Origin: Endomychus coccineus
Lineage: Eukaryota; Arthropoda; Insecta; Coleoptera; Endomychidae
Length of the DNA: 64,000 nt
NCBI GenBank assembly: GCA_958510875.1
Contig: OY294068.1
Coordinates: 79,169,978-79,233,977 of the forward strand
Direction of reading: 5' to 3'
Every line of letters begins with the position of its first letter. The stretch's first letter is position 1. Of the stretch, positions 23,589 through 35,225 are shown piece by piece. A program made the position numbers and the translations under genes. A model generated the notes under the pieces. The model did not search any database. It was not told where the DNA came from and saw only the letters and a program-made list of their open reading frames with translations.

Positions 23589-24422
23589 ATATTTATAAAC
23601 GTACTATATGATGCTTCAAATGAATGAATTCCAACCTTAAACAAAATGTATTCAAACCAATGATGCTAATATTTTAAAGCTTATCATACTTGCAAATGTC
23701 ACGTACATACAATTGCAAAAATTTTAACGCAATATAACTACTCACAACAGAAACCGAATGATTCAAAATAGTTAATTATTTACTCATGGTCTGGCATTTT
23801 TTTAAGTATGAGATGCGATTGAAATGAAATATTGCGCTTAAGCGCAAAAAATTATTCAATAACGGCTTGCTATTAATTTGCCATGTAATTGCCCTTAAAG
23901 TGGATGGCAACTCGCAATGAGGATAATATATGTAGAATGAGGTTAGGTTTTGCTTTCATTGGAAATAACAAACATTTACGACAAAATTATGGCATAATTT
24001 ATATTCATGACCAAAAGTTACTTACCGCAAATCACCTTTGAGCACAATCAAATTCACAAGAATGATCTGATTTTTACTCAGGAAGCAGAATTTTTCGTCA
24101 TAAATACAACTTGCACAAAACGCACAAACGCGCGTGAATGCTAAATGTGACCACGTGTTGGTATAACAGAATTTCTTCTTCTTGTTAAGATGGCGCTGGC
24201 CGTATTTTCAGTTAAAATTCCAATTTTCAAGGTATGGCATACGAGCAATACTTAAATTAGCTACTTGCCCAGTAAATTGAACAAAGTGTATATTTCTGAG
24301 AAACTTGGACAAAAGAAAAACCAGAAGCTTACTCGGTATACAGTATAAATAGTCTGTAGTCTCGTTAGCCATAGAAACAGATTAATTGAAAAATAGCACT
24401 TGGAATTCGAAAAATCATGATA

Positions 24423-25232
24423 AATGAAAAACGAGTTATGAAAAAAGCTTCTGAAAATTGTTCACTCACAAATTGATATACAAAAACAGTAATTTAGAAT
24501 GGAAAAATCGAGGCAATGCTAAAATTTCCGGGCTAAAATTTATCCGATTTTTTTTCTATTTTAAAGACGATCATGGAAAAAATTTCAAAAAATTTTCTAC
24601 ACTTCATATTTTTTTCTTCTAGGACTAACCTTTGACTGTTGACAGACAAAATATTTCAACAATTGAGCTACTTTCGACGAAATGATAGCTTATTTTATGA
24701 GGAAAGCCCAAAATTACTCAATAATTGTGACTATAATTTTGAAAAATCATAATTTCCAAACAACGAATTTCGGCTAATAGAGGCTGCTACAGAATTTTGT
24801 TTATATATATGACTATCAAAGAAAAAAATATGAAGAAAAAAAAAACTGATGCAATTCGAAATTTTTCAAGTCAAAAATTTTTTGATTTTTTTCTTCAAAT
24901 CGCGATATAAATTTTTTTTTTTCAAAATATTCCAAGTTTCATATTTTTGTTTTTTAGAGAAACCTCTTATCTACAAACATACCAAAAATTATAAAGATCG
25001 GACGTTTTTTCGCAAAGTTATTACATTTTCAAAAAAAATTGACATGCGCCAATAGCGCAAAATCGAGTTTTTAGAAAATTTTTCAAAAATTCCCCACGGC
25101 CAAAGAATTGAAAATCGAGCAAAAGGAAAAAATACGTGTCTCATCGATTTCGATGTAGAAGCTATAAAAAAAATTTCATGCAAAAAAAAGACCTAACCCA
25201 AACCGGCTGGACGATTTGAGATGAAATGACCC
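24423..25232 (-). repeat. 812-bp terminal inverted repeat, right
   Basis: Inverted partner of 20571-21382. High identity between the arms points to a fairly recent insertion or to repair between arms. Confidence 0.93.
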
Positions 25233-25330
25233 ATATATATATATACATATATAAGAAAAAAAACTTTGAATTCAGGTATGCAGTCAAAAAGGGGATGGAA
25301 AATAAAGTGAACTCTTTTTTCTATTCAAGC

Positions 25331-25359
25331 TTTCGAGTCATTTATTGGCTCTTCATCAG
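25331..25359 (-). ncRNA. Hammerhead-like core in the outer arm, left copy
   Basis: Mirror copy of the motif at 29746-29774 (CTGATGA ... GAAA). See that entry. Confidence 0.25.
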
Positions 25360-25846
25360 GAACTCTACAATGATTTAAAAAATGAACAATATTTTTGACC
25401 AAGAACTTTACAATAAGTGTACTTACGAAAGTGAGGTTTGAATTCCTTTAACTCGCCTTAATTTAAATAATAACATGTCACCGAAGACAACACTTATGGT
25501 AAAATACTACTACAATTAAAATTTGATGAAAAATTAACATGATGAATTGAATTAAATGTAAAAACAGTTTAAAATTCCACATGGGCTCATGTAGCAGTCG
25601 TGTTGGATTCAAGAAGAACTGATGTGTGTGAATGACAAATGACATTAAATTAATTGAAGTTGACAGTTGACGTGAATGATAGATTACTAGTGACATTGTT
25701 GCTAACATAGAATGAGATGAAAAATAAAAAATAAAAACACCAACTATTCAATGGTACCAACTTGATATTTATTAAAATGAATTTTGATCTGTCTCATAAG
25801 GAGGGCGACTTAGTAAATAAGAATAGATGATGTTATGATGTTATGT

Positions 25847-26116
25847 TACTTCGCAATGTATTTCAGTTGAAAATGTATTAATTTCACAAAGACTGGTAAA
25901 ATGTTCATCTTTGCATAAAATTAAGGTACCTCCATGAATATGATTAGTCCTAGAAAAATGAGATGCTGTGTGCCATCCATCAATTACAAAATTAGAAGTT
26001 TCATAATCATGTAGCCAGTGTTCGGTAATACAAACTACGTGAACATTAGAAAATTCATTTAAGAGTAATTCAAGTTCATTTATCTTGTTTCTGACACATT
26101 GTACATTTACGTGCAT
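25847..26116 (-). pseudogene. Inverted copy of the LINE endonuclease N-terminus
   Basis: The minus-strand frame starting at 26116 repeats the first 90 residues of the LINE ORF at 26313 without change and then runs into filler sequence. It is the inner arm of the palindrome, not an independent gene. Confidence 0.9.
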
Positions 26117-26223
26117 AAGATTAAAACTTGTATTATTTTCATTTTTAAATTTGTCTTTGTTAAGATGATTATTTACTTCACTACCGTGTTCTGCAATTTC
26201 TTGTGGCCATAAACAGGTTTTTT

Positions 26224-29200
26224 CACAAGAAATTGCAGAACACGGTAGTGAAGTAAATAATCATCTTAACAAAGACAAATTTAAAAATGAAAATAATACA
26301 AGTTTTAATCTTATGCACGTAAATGTACAATGTGTCAGAAACAAGATAAATGAACTTGAATTACTCTTAAATGAATTTTCTAATGTTCACGTAGTTTGTA
26401 TTACCGAACACTGGCTACATGATTATGAAACTTCTAATTTTGTAATTGATGGATGGCACACAGCATCTCATTTTTCTAGGACTAATCATATTCATGGAGG
26501 TACCTTAATTTTATGCAAAGATGAACATTTTACCAGTCTTTGTGAAATTAATACATTTTCAACTGAAATACATTGCGAAGTAGCGGCAATTAAACTAATA
26601 GTTTCCAATATAGTAATTCTTACTTTTTACAGGTCACCACTCGGTGATTTCGATTGTTTTATTAAAACCTTAGAAAATATTTTAAACTTTATCTCTAATT
26701 TCAAATATGTTTTTATCTGCGGAGATTTTAATGTAAATTTTATTAATCCTGATTATAGGGCAAAATTTTTATGTGACGTTTTGAGTAGCTATGGATTCGT
26801 AAAAACAATACATGAGCCTACCAGAGGATTAAATTGTTTGGACAATGTATTTATAAATTTTTCCATAAATAATTACACGTCAGAAACTGTTAATATTGAA
26901 TTTTCAGATCATAGAGCACAGATAGTTGGTGTGAATATCCCATCAGGTAAACAAGAGCCATTTCTTACTCGTACCTTTAGACCTCTTACTATTAGAGGTC
27001 TAAATGTATTTCATTCTTTGCTTGAAAATGCATCTTGGGATTTTCTGAATGATGTATCAATCGATGTAAATACTAAATTTAATAAATTTCATAAAACATT
27101 GGTAGATTACTTTATATCATCTTTTCCGGAAAGTAAATTAAAAATGAAAGTACGTGATGCTGGAATTCAGTGGTTTACGCAGGACTTGAAACAAATGCGT
27201 GAGAAACTGAAATTACTAAATGAATTATACTTGTGTTGGCGAACTGATGAAATAAAATATGCTCGAAATACACTCAGAAATAATTACAGATTGGAAATCA
27301 AAAAGGCAAAAATAACAGCTAATGATCATGTAATAAGATCCTCGGATAATTTATCAAAAACAGCATGGAGCCTAATAAATGCTAAAAGAAATTTGAATAT
27401 TAATAAATGTTCAAAGAATATTTCAGCGAATGAATTTAATAACTATTTTACTGACATACCACATGTAATTTTGAGTAATGCAAAACAAAGTAATAGTGAT
27501 TCATATATCACTCATAAACCTGTAAGTTCTTCGAGATTTTCTTTTAATGAAATCACACCGAATACAGTTAGAGAAGCAATAGCTTCCCTAAAAAATAGTA
27601 AATCTATTGATGTGTATGGATCATCAAGTAAATTAATTAAAAAAAACATAAATAACTTAGTTCTTCCCTTAACGAAACTTATCAATTTGTGTATTGAATC
27701 TAATATCTTTCCAGAATGTCTAAAAACATCTAAAGTAGTACCATTGCACAAGAAGGGCGATGTAGATGACATTTCAAACTACCGCCCTATCTCGTTGATT
27801 CCTGTTATTTCAAAAATCTTTGAAAAAATACTTTGCCATCAATTAACGACTTATTTTGATAGCTATAATTTGTTTAGCGAATGTCAGTTTGGTTTCCGTA
27901 AGGGCCGCAGTACCGCTGATGCTTTGATAAAATTTGTTAACTATACTTTACAATGTTTTGAAAATGGTGACTATTCTTTTTCACTTTTTCTTGATCTTTC
28001 CAAGGCCTTTGATTGCGTGTCACACACGATTTTGCTTAACAAACTCAAAAATTACGGATGCGACGAGGGCAGTTGTATCTTATTATCATCATATCTATCA
28101 AATAGACTTCAAATGGTTTACGTTAACAATAACTGGTCTGGCACAAATATTGTTAATATTGGTGTACCACAGGGATCCATTATGGGCCCTGTGCTGTTTC
28201 TTATTTTTATTAACGATCTATCAAATTATCTGGATATATCTAACAACATTTTATTTGCCGATGATTCAACTGCCTCAGTTGCAAATACTGATCTGACAAT
28301 GGCAAGGGAGATGTGTGAGTCAACGAAAGAGAGGGCTTTGGAATGGTGTGCAATGAATCATTTAGCTATGAATAGGGATAAAACGAATAAACTTATTTTA
28401 ACCTTACGAAACAACAATTTTGAAACTAGTGTAAGTTGTATTAAATTTCTGGGTGTATTTATAAGTAAAAACTTACTTTGGGGCACTCACATTGACTACG
28501 TTGCCAGTAACCTTTGTAAAAATATATTTGTGTTAAGAAATTTAGCATTCAGTATTTCACAATCAGTTTTGAAAATAGCCTATTTTTCATTATGTGAATC
28601 ACTTCTCAGGTACGGCGTCATAGTATGGGGACACTGTGCAGATAGGTTCCGTATTTTCCGATTACAAAGAAGGGCCATAAGGATAGTTGGAAATCTAAAA
28701 TATAGGGAGGATTGTAAACCCACGTTTATCAGTCTGAAAGTTCTTACTTTCCCCTGTTTATACATTCTTGAGTGTCTTCTTTACGCACATAAAAACCAAC
28801 ATTTACGACCCAGAAACAAAAATTTTCATACATACCAAACAAGAGATAGAGACTGTTTCAGAAATGAAAGATGTAGATTGAGTAAAGCTCAAACCGGACC
28901 TGTTTATCAGGCGTTTAAATTTTTCAACAAAATACCCACAAAGTGGCAGGTACTTCCTATAAAATGTTTCAAATCTCTTGTTAAAGAATTTTTAATAAAA
29001 AATGCATTTTATAGTTCGAATGAATTTATTAACTGTGATGTGAGTATTGTAGCTAATACTGTAACATTTTAAATGAATCCATAGCTTATAAAACTTCATA
29101 TAATAGTTTTTTTATTAATTTCAAATTGTACGCTTTATGAGCAGTTTTTGTTCTTAACAATTTTTTTATGTGTTAAATTTTAATATTCAGATTGTGTATG

Positions 29201-29290
29201 ACGACCTATTGTATTCCTTTGTAATTTGACTTGTGTAAAATGCTCTATGTATTATTGGCACCAAATAAATTATTATTATTATTATTATTT
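26224..29290 (+). mobile_element. Non-LTR retrotransposon (CR1/Jockey group), right arm of palindrome
   Basis: Contains the 919-codon ORF, a short 3' UTR and a terminal (ATT)n run at 29271-29290 in place of poly(A), common for several insect LINE clades. No ORF1 is visible upstream, so the copy is 5' truncated or starts at the palindrome centre. Confidence 0.8.
26313..29072 (+). CDS. LINE ORF2: endonuclease and reverse transcriptase, intact
   Basis: A 919-residue uninterrupted ORF. The apurinic-type endonuclease occupies about residues 1-215: N.....VRNK start, TEHWLHDYE, HGGTLI, CGDFNVNF, DNVFINF and SDHRAQ. The reverse transcriptase follows from about 450: YRPISLIPVISKIFEK, FGFRKGRSTADAL, LDLSKAFDCVSHT, GVPQGSIMGP and the catalytic FADD at about 646-649. 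The C-terminal part (LRYGVIVWGHC, LQRRAIRIV) is typical of this LINE group. It nicks DNA and copies the element RNA at the nick (target-primed reverse transcription). The ATG at 26313 is the first in frame and begins right at the endonuclease core, so an upstream leader may be missing. No inactivating change is visible, but the missing ORF1 argues against autonomous activity of this copy. Confidence 0.93.
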   Translation: MHVNVQCVRNKINELELLLNEFSNVHVVCITEHWLHDYETSNFVIDGWHTASHFSRTNHIHGGTLILCKDEHFTSLCEINTFSTEIHCEVAAIKLIVSNIVILTFYRSPLGDFDCFIKTLENILNFISNFKYVFICGDFNVNFINPDYRAKFLCDVLSSYGFVKTIHEPTRGLNCLDNVFINFSINNYTSETVNIEFSDHRAQIVGVNIPSGKQEPFLTRTFRPLTIRGLNVFHSLLENASWDFLNDVSIDVNTKFNKFHKTLVDYFISSFPESKLKMKVRDAGIQWFTQDLKQMREKLKLLNELYLCWRTDEIKYARNTLRNNYRLEIKKAKITANDHVIRSSDNLSKTAWSLINAKRNLNINKCSKNISANEFNNYFTDIPHVILSNAKQSNSDSYITHKPVSSSRFSFNEITPNTVREAIASLKNSKSIDVYGSSSKLIKKNINNLVLPLTKLINLCIESNIFPECLKTSKVVPLHKKGDVDDISNYRPISLIPVISKIFEKILCHQLTTYFDSYNLFSECQFGFRKGRSTADALIKFVNYTLQCFENGDYSFSLFLDLSKAFDCVSHTILLNKLKNYGCDEGSCILLSSYLSNRLQMVYVNNNWSGTNIVNIGVPQGSIMGPVLFLIFINDLSNYLDISNNILFADDSTASVANTDLTMAREMCESTKERALEWCAMNHLAMNRDKTNKLILTLRNNNFETSVSCIKFLGVFISKNLLWGTHIDYVASNLCKNIFVLRNLAFSISQSVLKIAYFSLCESLLRYGVIVWGHCADRFRIFRLQRRAIRIVGNLKYREDCKPTFISLKVLTFPCLYILECLLYAHKNQHLRPRNKNFHTYQTRDRDCFRNERCRLSKAQTGPVYQAFKFFNKIPTKWQVLPIKCFKSLVKEFLIKNAFYSSNEFINCDVSIVANTVTF

Positions 29291-29745
29291 ACTAAGTCGC
29301 CCTCCTTATGAGACAGATCAAAATTCATTTTAATAAATATCAAGTTGGTACCATTGAATAGTTGGTGTTTTTATTTTTCATTTTTCATCTCATTCTATGT
29401 TAGCAACAATGTCACTAGTAATCTATCATTCACGTCAACTGTCAACTTCAATTAATTTAATGTCATTTGTCATTCACACACATCAGTTCTTCTTGAATCC
29501 AACATGACTGCTACATGAGCCCATGTGGAATTTTAAACTGTTTTTACATTTAATTCAATCCATCATGTTAATTTTTCATCAAATTTTAATTGTAATAGTA
29601 TTTTACCATAAGTGTTGTCTTCGGTGACATGTTATTATTTAAATTAAGGCGAGTTAAAGGAATTCAAACCTCACTTTCGTAAGTACACTTACTGTAAAGT
29701 TCTTGGTCAAAAATATTGTTCATTTTTTAAATCATTGTAGAGTTC

Positions 29746-29774
29746 CTGATGAAGAGCCAATAAATGACTCGAAA
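29746..29774 (+). ncRNA. Hammerhead-like core (CTGATGA...GAAA)
   Basis: CTGATGA, a short stem GAG/CTC with loop, then GAAA gives the spacing of the conserved hammerhead ribozyme core. Such motifs are known in Penelope-like retroelement repeats. Stem II is short and has a mismatch next to the core, and I could not verify stems I and III, so this is a candidate only. Confidence 0.3.
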
Positions 29775-29880
29775 GCTTGAATAGAAAAAAGAGTTCACTT
29801 TATTTTCCATCCCCTTTTTGACTGCATACCTGAATTCAAAGATTTTTTTCTTAACTTAGACAGTCGTCTAACCTTCACAA

Positions 29881-29882
<2 letters not shown>

Positions 29883-29975
<93 letters not shown>

Positions 29976-29985
29976 ATATATATAT
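29883..29985. repeat. (AT)n microsatellite
   Basis: About 100 bp of AT repeat between the palindrome and the first LTR-like unit. Confidence 0.95.
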
Positions 29986-31765
29986 TGTTATGATTTCATT
30001 TCATAAACAATAAAAATTTAAAAATAATAACTTACCGAACTTTGAAAATCAGAAAAGATCAAATAAAAGATATTTATATGGAATTAAAAACAATAGTAAA
30101 AGCTAAATAATAGTTAGGATATTAAAATTAATAATGTAAAACATAATAAACAACAATGTAATAGAATAAGAAGTGATAAACAAGAACTTCAGTGAAAGTG
30201 AAGAAACGTACTGTGTAACGAAGGCAGAAATCATAATTAAAGTGATTACAAAACTATCATGAGATAGTACAAAACATTGAATAATGTTATAGGTATAAGT
30301 TAGGATTAGTAAATTTGAGTTATGTAATGTTAAAAGAATGTTATTGATATAATATAGTATGTATTAGATTTAAGAATAAGTAACTGTCAAGAAAACCATA
30401 AATATGGGAATAATCATATTAATAATAACCCAATCATAGGTTATATTATACCAAAGTGTGGGGAAAATGTGTAGGCAATATTAATTTAAAAAGAAGGAAT
30501 CACTATCAATCAAAATAAGTTGAAAATCTCCAATAATTCAAAAATTATAGAATACTAAATTCTGATTGGTCGAGACGAATTCCTAGTGTCCGGCTGGTAA
30601 CAATGAGTACTTATGTCAGTTTAACAACAATTAACTTGGCATTCTTGATATGAAAAGTAAGCACCTCATTGGTTAATTTTGAAAATGCTTGGCGTCGGTT
30701 TTGAAGGCCTATAAAAGGCATCTGAGGACGGGTCAGGTCAGTTTGCAATTACATCTAAGTAGAGACTGTTCTTCTCTGGCAACTCACCAAAATGTTCTTA
30801 CCTAAGTTTATAAAAATAAACATAGAGAACGCAAGTGTTCCAAACTTCGATAAGTTCCAAGTAACCGAAGTTAATAAAAAGTTTGCAATTACATCTAAGT
30901 AGAGAATGTGCTTCTCTGGCAACTCACCAAAATTTTCTAACCTAAGTTTATAAAAATAAACATCAGTGAACGCAAGTGTTCCAAACTTCGATAAGTTCCA
31001 AGTAACCGAAGTTAATAAAAATTATTTAAAAGTCAACGAGTGTTCCAAGTATCTAAACCAAGTAAAAGGTTGCAATAACCTCCAATTTATAAGAAGTATC
31101 CAACGATTGCCATTCTTCAATATAATTTCAATAAATCATCGAAAAGTTTTGTCTTATCTAAAAGAATAAAACAAAGTATTATCAACAGTTCCTGATTCTC
31201 AAGAAGAAGTAACCAAAATTAGTTACCTGTGATTATCGTGAAATAGCATAGTATTGTGTAAAAAGTGAATCAAAGAAATTAAAAAAGAAGTAAATTGAAC
31301 ATTGCCAACATTGTTAAACACACTTTTGGATATTATCTAAACGTAAGTTTGTTTATAATTTCTACATCATATTATCCGTATTATCTATAAAGTAAAAGGA
31401 AGATTGTTGATTACAAGAGTATACACAAATATTAGTTGTAAAAGTGATTTTAAGGTTATATCATAGATCTTGTAAAACATAAAATTCAATTACCCGAGAT
31501 AAAGAAGAGTCATAGAAATTAAATATTGTGAAATTCAAAGAGCATTGTGTTTAATTCCATATAAAATTATTCTATAGATAAACTTCAGATAAACTTCAAA
31601 AGTTCAAAAACTTCATAAACATTAATTCAAAGTTCAAATACAATCAAATTAAAAAGATAAAAAGCTAGCCGGTAGAATCAAAATATAATTATTAATAACT
31701 TCAAATAATTAAAGATCATAAACATAAACTTCAATAAAAAACTCAGTAAGAGTTTTCTTAATAAT
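29986..31765 (+). repeat. LTR-like unit, plus orientation
   Basis: Starts TGTTATGATTTCATTTC. A TATA box sits in GGCCTATAAAAGGC at 30710-30716, with a TCAGTT initiator-like motif about 25 nt downstream, a typical LTR promoter layout. A 140-bp segment is tandemly duplicated here (30741-30880 and 30881-31020). No coding sequence. It is a diverged inverted copy of 31786-33403. Confidence 0.7.
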
Positions 31766-31785
31766 ATATATATATATATATATAT
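31763..31785. repeat. (AT)n spacer between inverted LTR-like units
   Basis: Short AT repeat at the centre of the 3.4-kb inverted structure; it directly precedes TGTTATATAAAAACTC. Confidence 0.9.
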
Positions 31786-33403
31786 TGTTATATAAAAACT
31801 CTTTACTGAGTTTTTATTTTGATTTAATTTTTTTAATTAATGAAATAATATTACTTTTAAATCTACCGGCTAGCTTTCTTATTTTATTTTATTTATTTTG
31901 AATCTTATGTTTGTTTTGAATTGAATAATGAACTTTTACCTTTTTATTTTTATATGGAATTATATATGGAATTAAACACAATGTTCTTTGAATGTTAAAA
32001 TTTTAATATTTAAATTTCTATGACTCTAATTTATCTCGGGTATCAATTTTTACAATGTTATGTTCAAATAGATCTATGATCTAACCTCAAAATTATTTAC
32101 TATTTATCTTTGTTTACAAAGTTATAATCTTTCTTTCAGATTTACAGACAGATAATAATACAATGGAGAAATAATAAATAAACTTACGTTTAGTATCTAA
32201 GAATATGTTTTAAAATGTAGGCAATGTTCAATTGGCTTGATCTTCTTATTATTTTGGTAATTCACTTTAACCGTACACAATTTTTCTGCTATACACTATA
32301 AACACAGGTAAACTATGGTTACTTCTTTTGAAATCAGGAACTGTTGAAAATTGTTAACTTAGTTTTATTCTTTTTATTAAAGATATATAAAACTCTTCAA
32401 TGATGGATTGGAACTTTATCGAAGGCTGGCTATCGTTCGAGGTTACTTATGAATTGTAGGTTATATTAACCTTTAAACTTTGTTCGTAGACTTGGGACAC
32501 TACTTGACTTGTTGAAATTATTTATTAACTTCGGTTACTTTGAACTTCTCGAAGATTGGAACACTTGGGTTCACCGATGTTTATCCAATAAACTAAGGTT
32601 ATGGAAATTTTTATGAGTTACAGAAGTACCTTGACTCTTCAGATGTTGATTGCTAACTGACTTGGCTTGTCTTCAGATGCCTTTTATAGGCCTTCAAAAC
32701 CGACGCTACTTGATGTCATAATCCAACTATGAGGTGCTTTCTTTACCTTTCAAGAATGCTTTGATGATTGTTGCAAACTGACGTAAGTTTTACATTGTTA
32801 CCCGTCTGACGTTTATAATCCGTCTCGACCGATCAGAATTTAGTATTCTATAAATTTTGAATTATTGGAAATTTTCAACTTATTTTGAATGATGATGATG
32901 ATTCCTTCTTTTTAAATTAATATTGCCTACATTTTTCCACACACTTTGGTATAAGATTAGGTTATTATTAATATGATTATTCCAATTATTATAAATTTGA
33001 CAGTTATCATTCTTAAAAACTAATACATAATATAATATATCAATAACATTTCTTTAACATTATATAACTCAAATTTACTAATCTTAACTTATATGTATAA
33101 CATTTTTCAATAGTTTGTGCTATCTCATGATAGTTTTTGTAATCATTTTAATTATGATTTCTGCCATCGTAACACTGTACGTTTATTCATTTTCACTGAA
33201 GTTCTTGTTTTACACTTCTAATTCTAATTTCATTGTTGTTTATTATGTTTTACATTGTTTATTATATTATACTAACTATTATTTAACTTTTAATATTGTT
33301 TTTAATTCCATTTAATATCTTTTTATTAATCTTTTCTGATTTTCAATGTTCGGTAAGTTCTAATTTTTATCATTTTCATTATTTAGGAAATGAAATCATA
33401 ACA
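31786..33403 (-). repeat. LTR-like unit, minus orientation
   Basis: On minus it runs TGTTATGATTTC ... TATATAACA (1618 bp), giving TG...CA ends and 6-nt terminal inverted repeats TGTTAT/ATAACA. The same promoter block (GGCCTATAAAAGGC) is at about 32679-32692. It lacks the 140-bp duplication seen in the partner. Many substitutions separate the two, so they are old. Confidence 0.7.
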
Positions 33404-33410
33404 ATATATA

Positions 33411-33715
33411 CATATATACACAAAATTCATATTGAAAATCTGATAAAGTCACAAAGTTTCTAAAAAAACTACAGGGTATAAAACAAAGTAAAAAAAAACT
33501 CTAGTAAGATCTAAAATATTTGGTAATACAATGGATTTTGCCTTCATACAATTAAAAGTAGGTATATACATAATATTTATATTGAAAACTTGACAAAAGT
33601 TACAAAGCTTCTTGAAAATACTCCAGTGTATGTAACAAAGGAAAAGAAATTCTAGTAAGATCTGAAATATTTGATAATACAATGCATTTTGTCATCATAC
33701 TATTAATAGTTCAAA
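33411..33715 (+). repeat. Tandem duplication, about 150-bp unit
   Basis: Two diverged copies share aaatattt.gtaatacaatg, ctagtaagatct.aaatatt and ttcat.ctattaa.agt landmarks. No gene. Confidence 0.75.
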
Positions 33716-33769
33716 TTTGAAGATTCTTTGACAAATTTGTTAATTTAAATATATTAAAATTCGCAGGAT

Positions 33770-34440
33770 TAAGAGGGTGGTTATACAAAGAGGAATGCCT
33801 AAAATTTTTTTTCAATAAGTCTTTACTTCCACATTTAAAAGAATATTATGAACTTCAACTACAACATTATGAGAACCCTCTTCAAAAAGACAGTAACAAT
33901 CGGCAAAAGAGTAAGATACAGCAGTCATCAATTTTTTTTTTCTCTTCAATAAAACGGGATGTCCTACGTGCATACAGAGAGAAATATCCCGATGAACGAA
34001 TGCCAAGCGCTATGTTTTTCATACGCTTGGCTTCGAATTTGGCAACAGGTGGATCATTTCATAGAAAGCATACTGTCTTCAAAATGAAAAATGCTACGAA
34101 CGAAGAGCATACTGTTGCAGTTTTAGGAAGAGTGGTTGTTGATGCCCATATCTCTATTAGAAACATAGAACAGGAGAGCGGTATTTCTCGTTCATCAATC
34201 CAGCGCATTCTCAAAATTGCCAAATTCAAACCATTTAAAATTCATCTGCATCAAGGATTACTACCCACAGATTACGCGAGGAGACTTGCGTTTTTCCCGT
34301 GGTTAGCTATGGCACGTGAATATGGTATTATCAGCTCGATATTGTGGTCAGATAAGAGTCGTTTCCATAATAATGCAATTGTAAATCGACATAATTGTCA
34401 TTATTGGTCGGAAAATAATCCACACTGGCTAAGACAATTG
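33770..34440 (+). pseudogene. Tc1/mariner-group transposase, 3' truncated
   Basis: The open part (34000-34470) reads YPDERMPSAMFFIRLASNL (helix-turn-helix region), then HISIRNIEQESGISRSSIQRIL (second helix-turn-helix) and the first catalytic region SSILWSDKSRFHNN..VNRHNCHYWSENNPHWLRQ. It then runs into unrelated sequence near 34433. The second and third acidic residues are absent. The upstream start is degenerate. It is a member of the IS630-Tc1-mariner superfamily related to proteins often annotated as Tc3-like. The break point coincides with the end of another transposase relic on the opposite strand. Confidence 0.8.
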
Positions 34441-34980
34441 ACAAGATCGTTTATAAAATCGATTAAATAATCAGAAAGAGGACTAGTTTTTGCAGTTCCA
34501 CAAAATATTTCAACTGTGAAAACGGAACTAACAGCATTTTTCACAAGTCCTAAAATTGGCCAAAATTGTAAACTAGCACTTTTGAACACAGGTAATCCAT
34601 TTATATTAAAACTAATCTTTATACTGTCTCCTTCAAAATGGACATTTCTTAATAAAAACTGTCTCCAACAATTTTGTAATCCAAAATGAATATATACTGT
34701 CCGGTATTTAGTTCCTTATGAAATTTAATAGGTGTATGTAGCAGTGTTCTGGAATCCAGAGGTAATTCTGGATGTAATGGTTTCAAAATTTTTAGCAGAT
34801 CATTAACAGCTGAGCGAGTAATACTATGACCTTTGGTAGCCCACTGCCCCAGATTTTGCGTTAAACTGCTTTCAGATATTAAAAAAATGTGACTTAAATT
34901 ATCACTTTCGATAGAATTTTCCAAATCAGAGAATCCATTTATTGGTTGTGAAAAGTTATTTTCATGGTCAGATTCAAAAG
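34433..34980 (-). pseudogene. Unclassified transposase-domain relic
   Basis: Minus-strand frames read SSLTQNLGQWATKGHSITRS, then LKPLHPELPLDSRTLLHTP and, after a frameshift near 34690, FNINGLPVFKSASLQFWPIL. This order (LxxWA, LPxxxRTLLxTP, FNIDGLP..., QFWPIL) belongs to a protein family repeatedly found near transposons in insects and cnidarians. I do not know its superfamily name for certain. Its C-terminal end is cut where the Tc1/mariner fragment meets it. Confidence 0.5.
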
Positions 34981-35225
34981 GTTTTCATAAATTTGTGAAT
35001 AAATTGATTCTCTTGATTCATCCCAAATTGAAATTGGTGTTCATTATACACATTCAATGAAATATTGGACAACTCACATGAATTTATTTATGTATCATGA
35101 TCTTCAATTTGTTCTTTAATTTTTGACGTTACAAGCTGCAATTCATTAGCTACTCGTCTAAATTTGTCGTTTACATACCATTTCTTTTTTTTTTTGAAAA
35201 TTTTATCTTTTACACTCATGGTTAT

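Larger units (their letters stand above)
25253..29852. repeat. 4.6-kb LINE-bearing palindrome with one arm internally deleted
   Basis: Outer arms 25253-25820 and 29285-29852 (568 nt) are inverted copies with roughly 1% differences and no net indel. Inner arms 25847-26205 and 26224-26582 (359 nt) are likewise inverted around an 18-nt spacer. The right arm carries a complete LINE ORF between inner and outer segments. The left arm lacks 2.7 kb there and has a 26-nt filler (25821-25846, atgatgttatgatgttatg). Confidence 0.92.

Noticed and set aside
27934..28296. 120-codon overlapping frame in the LINE
   Set aside because: Overlaps the reverse-transcriptase core in another phase; composition is that of a shadow frame.
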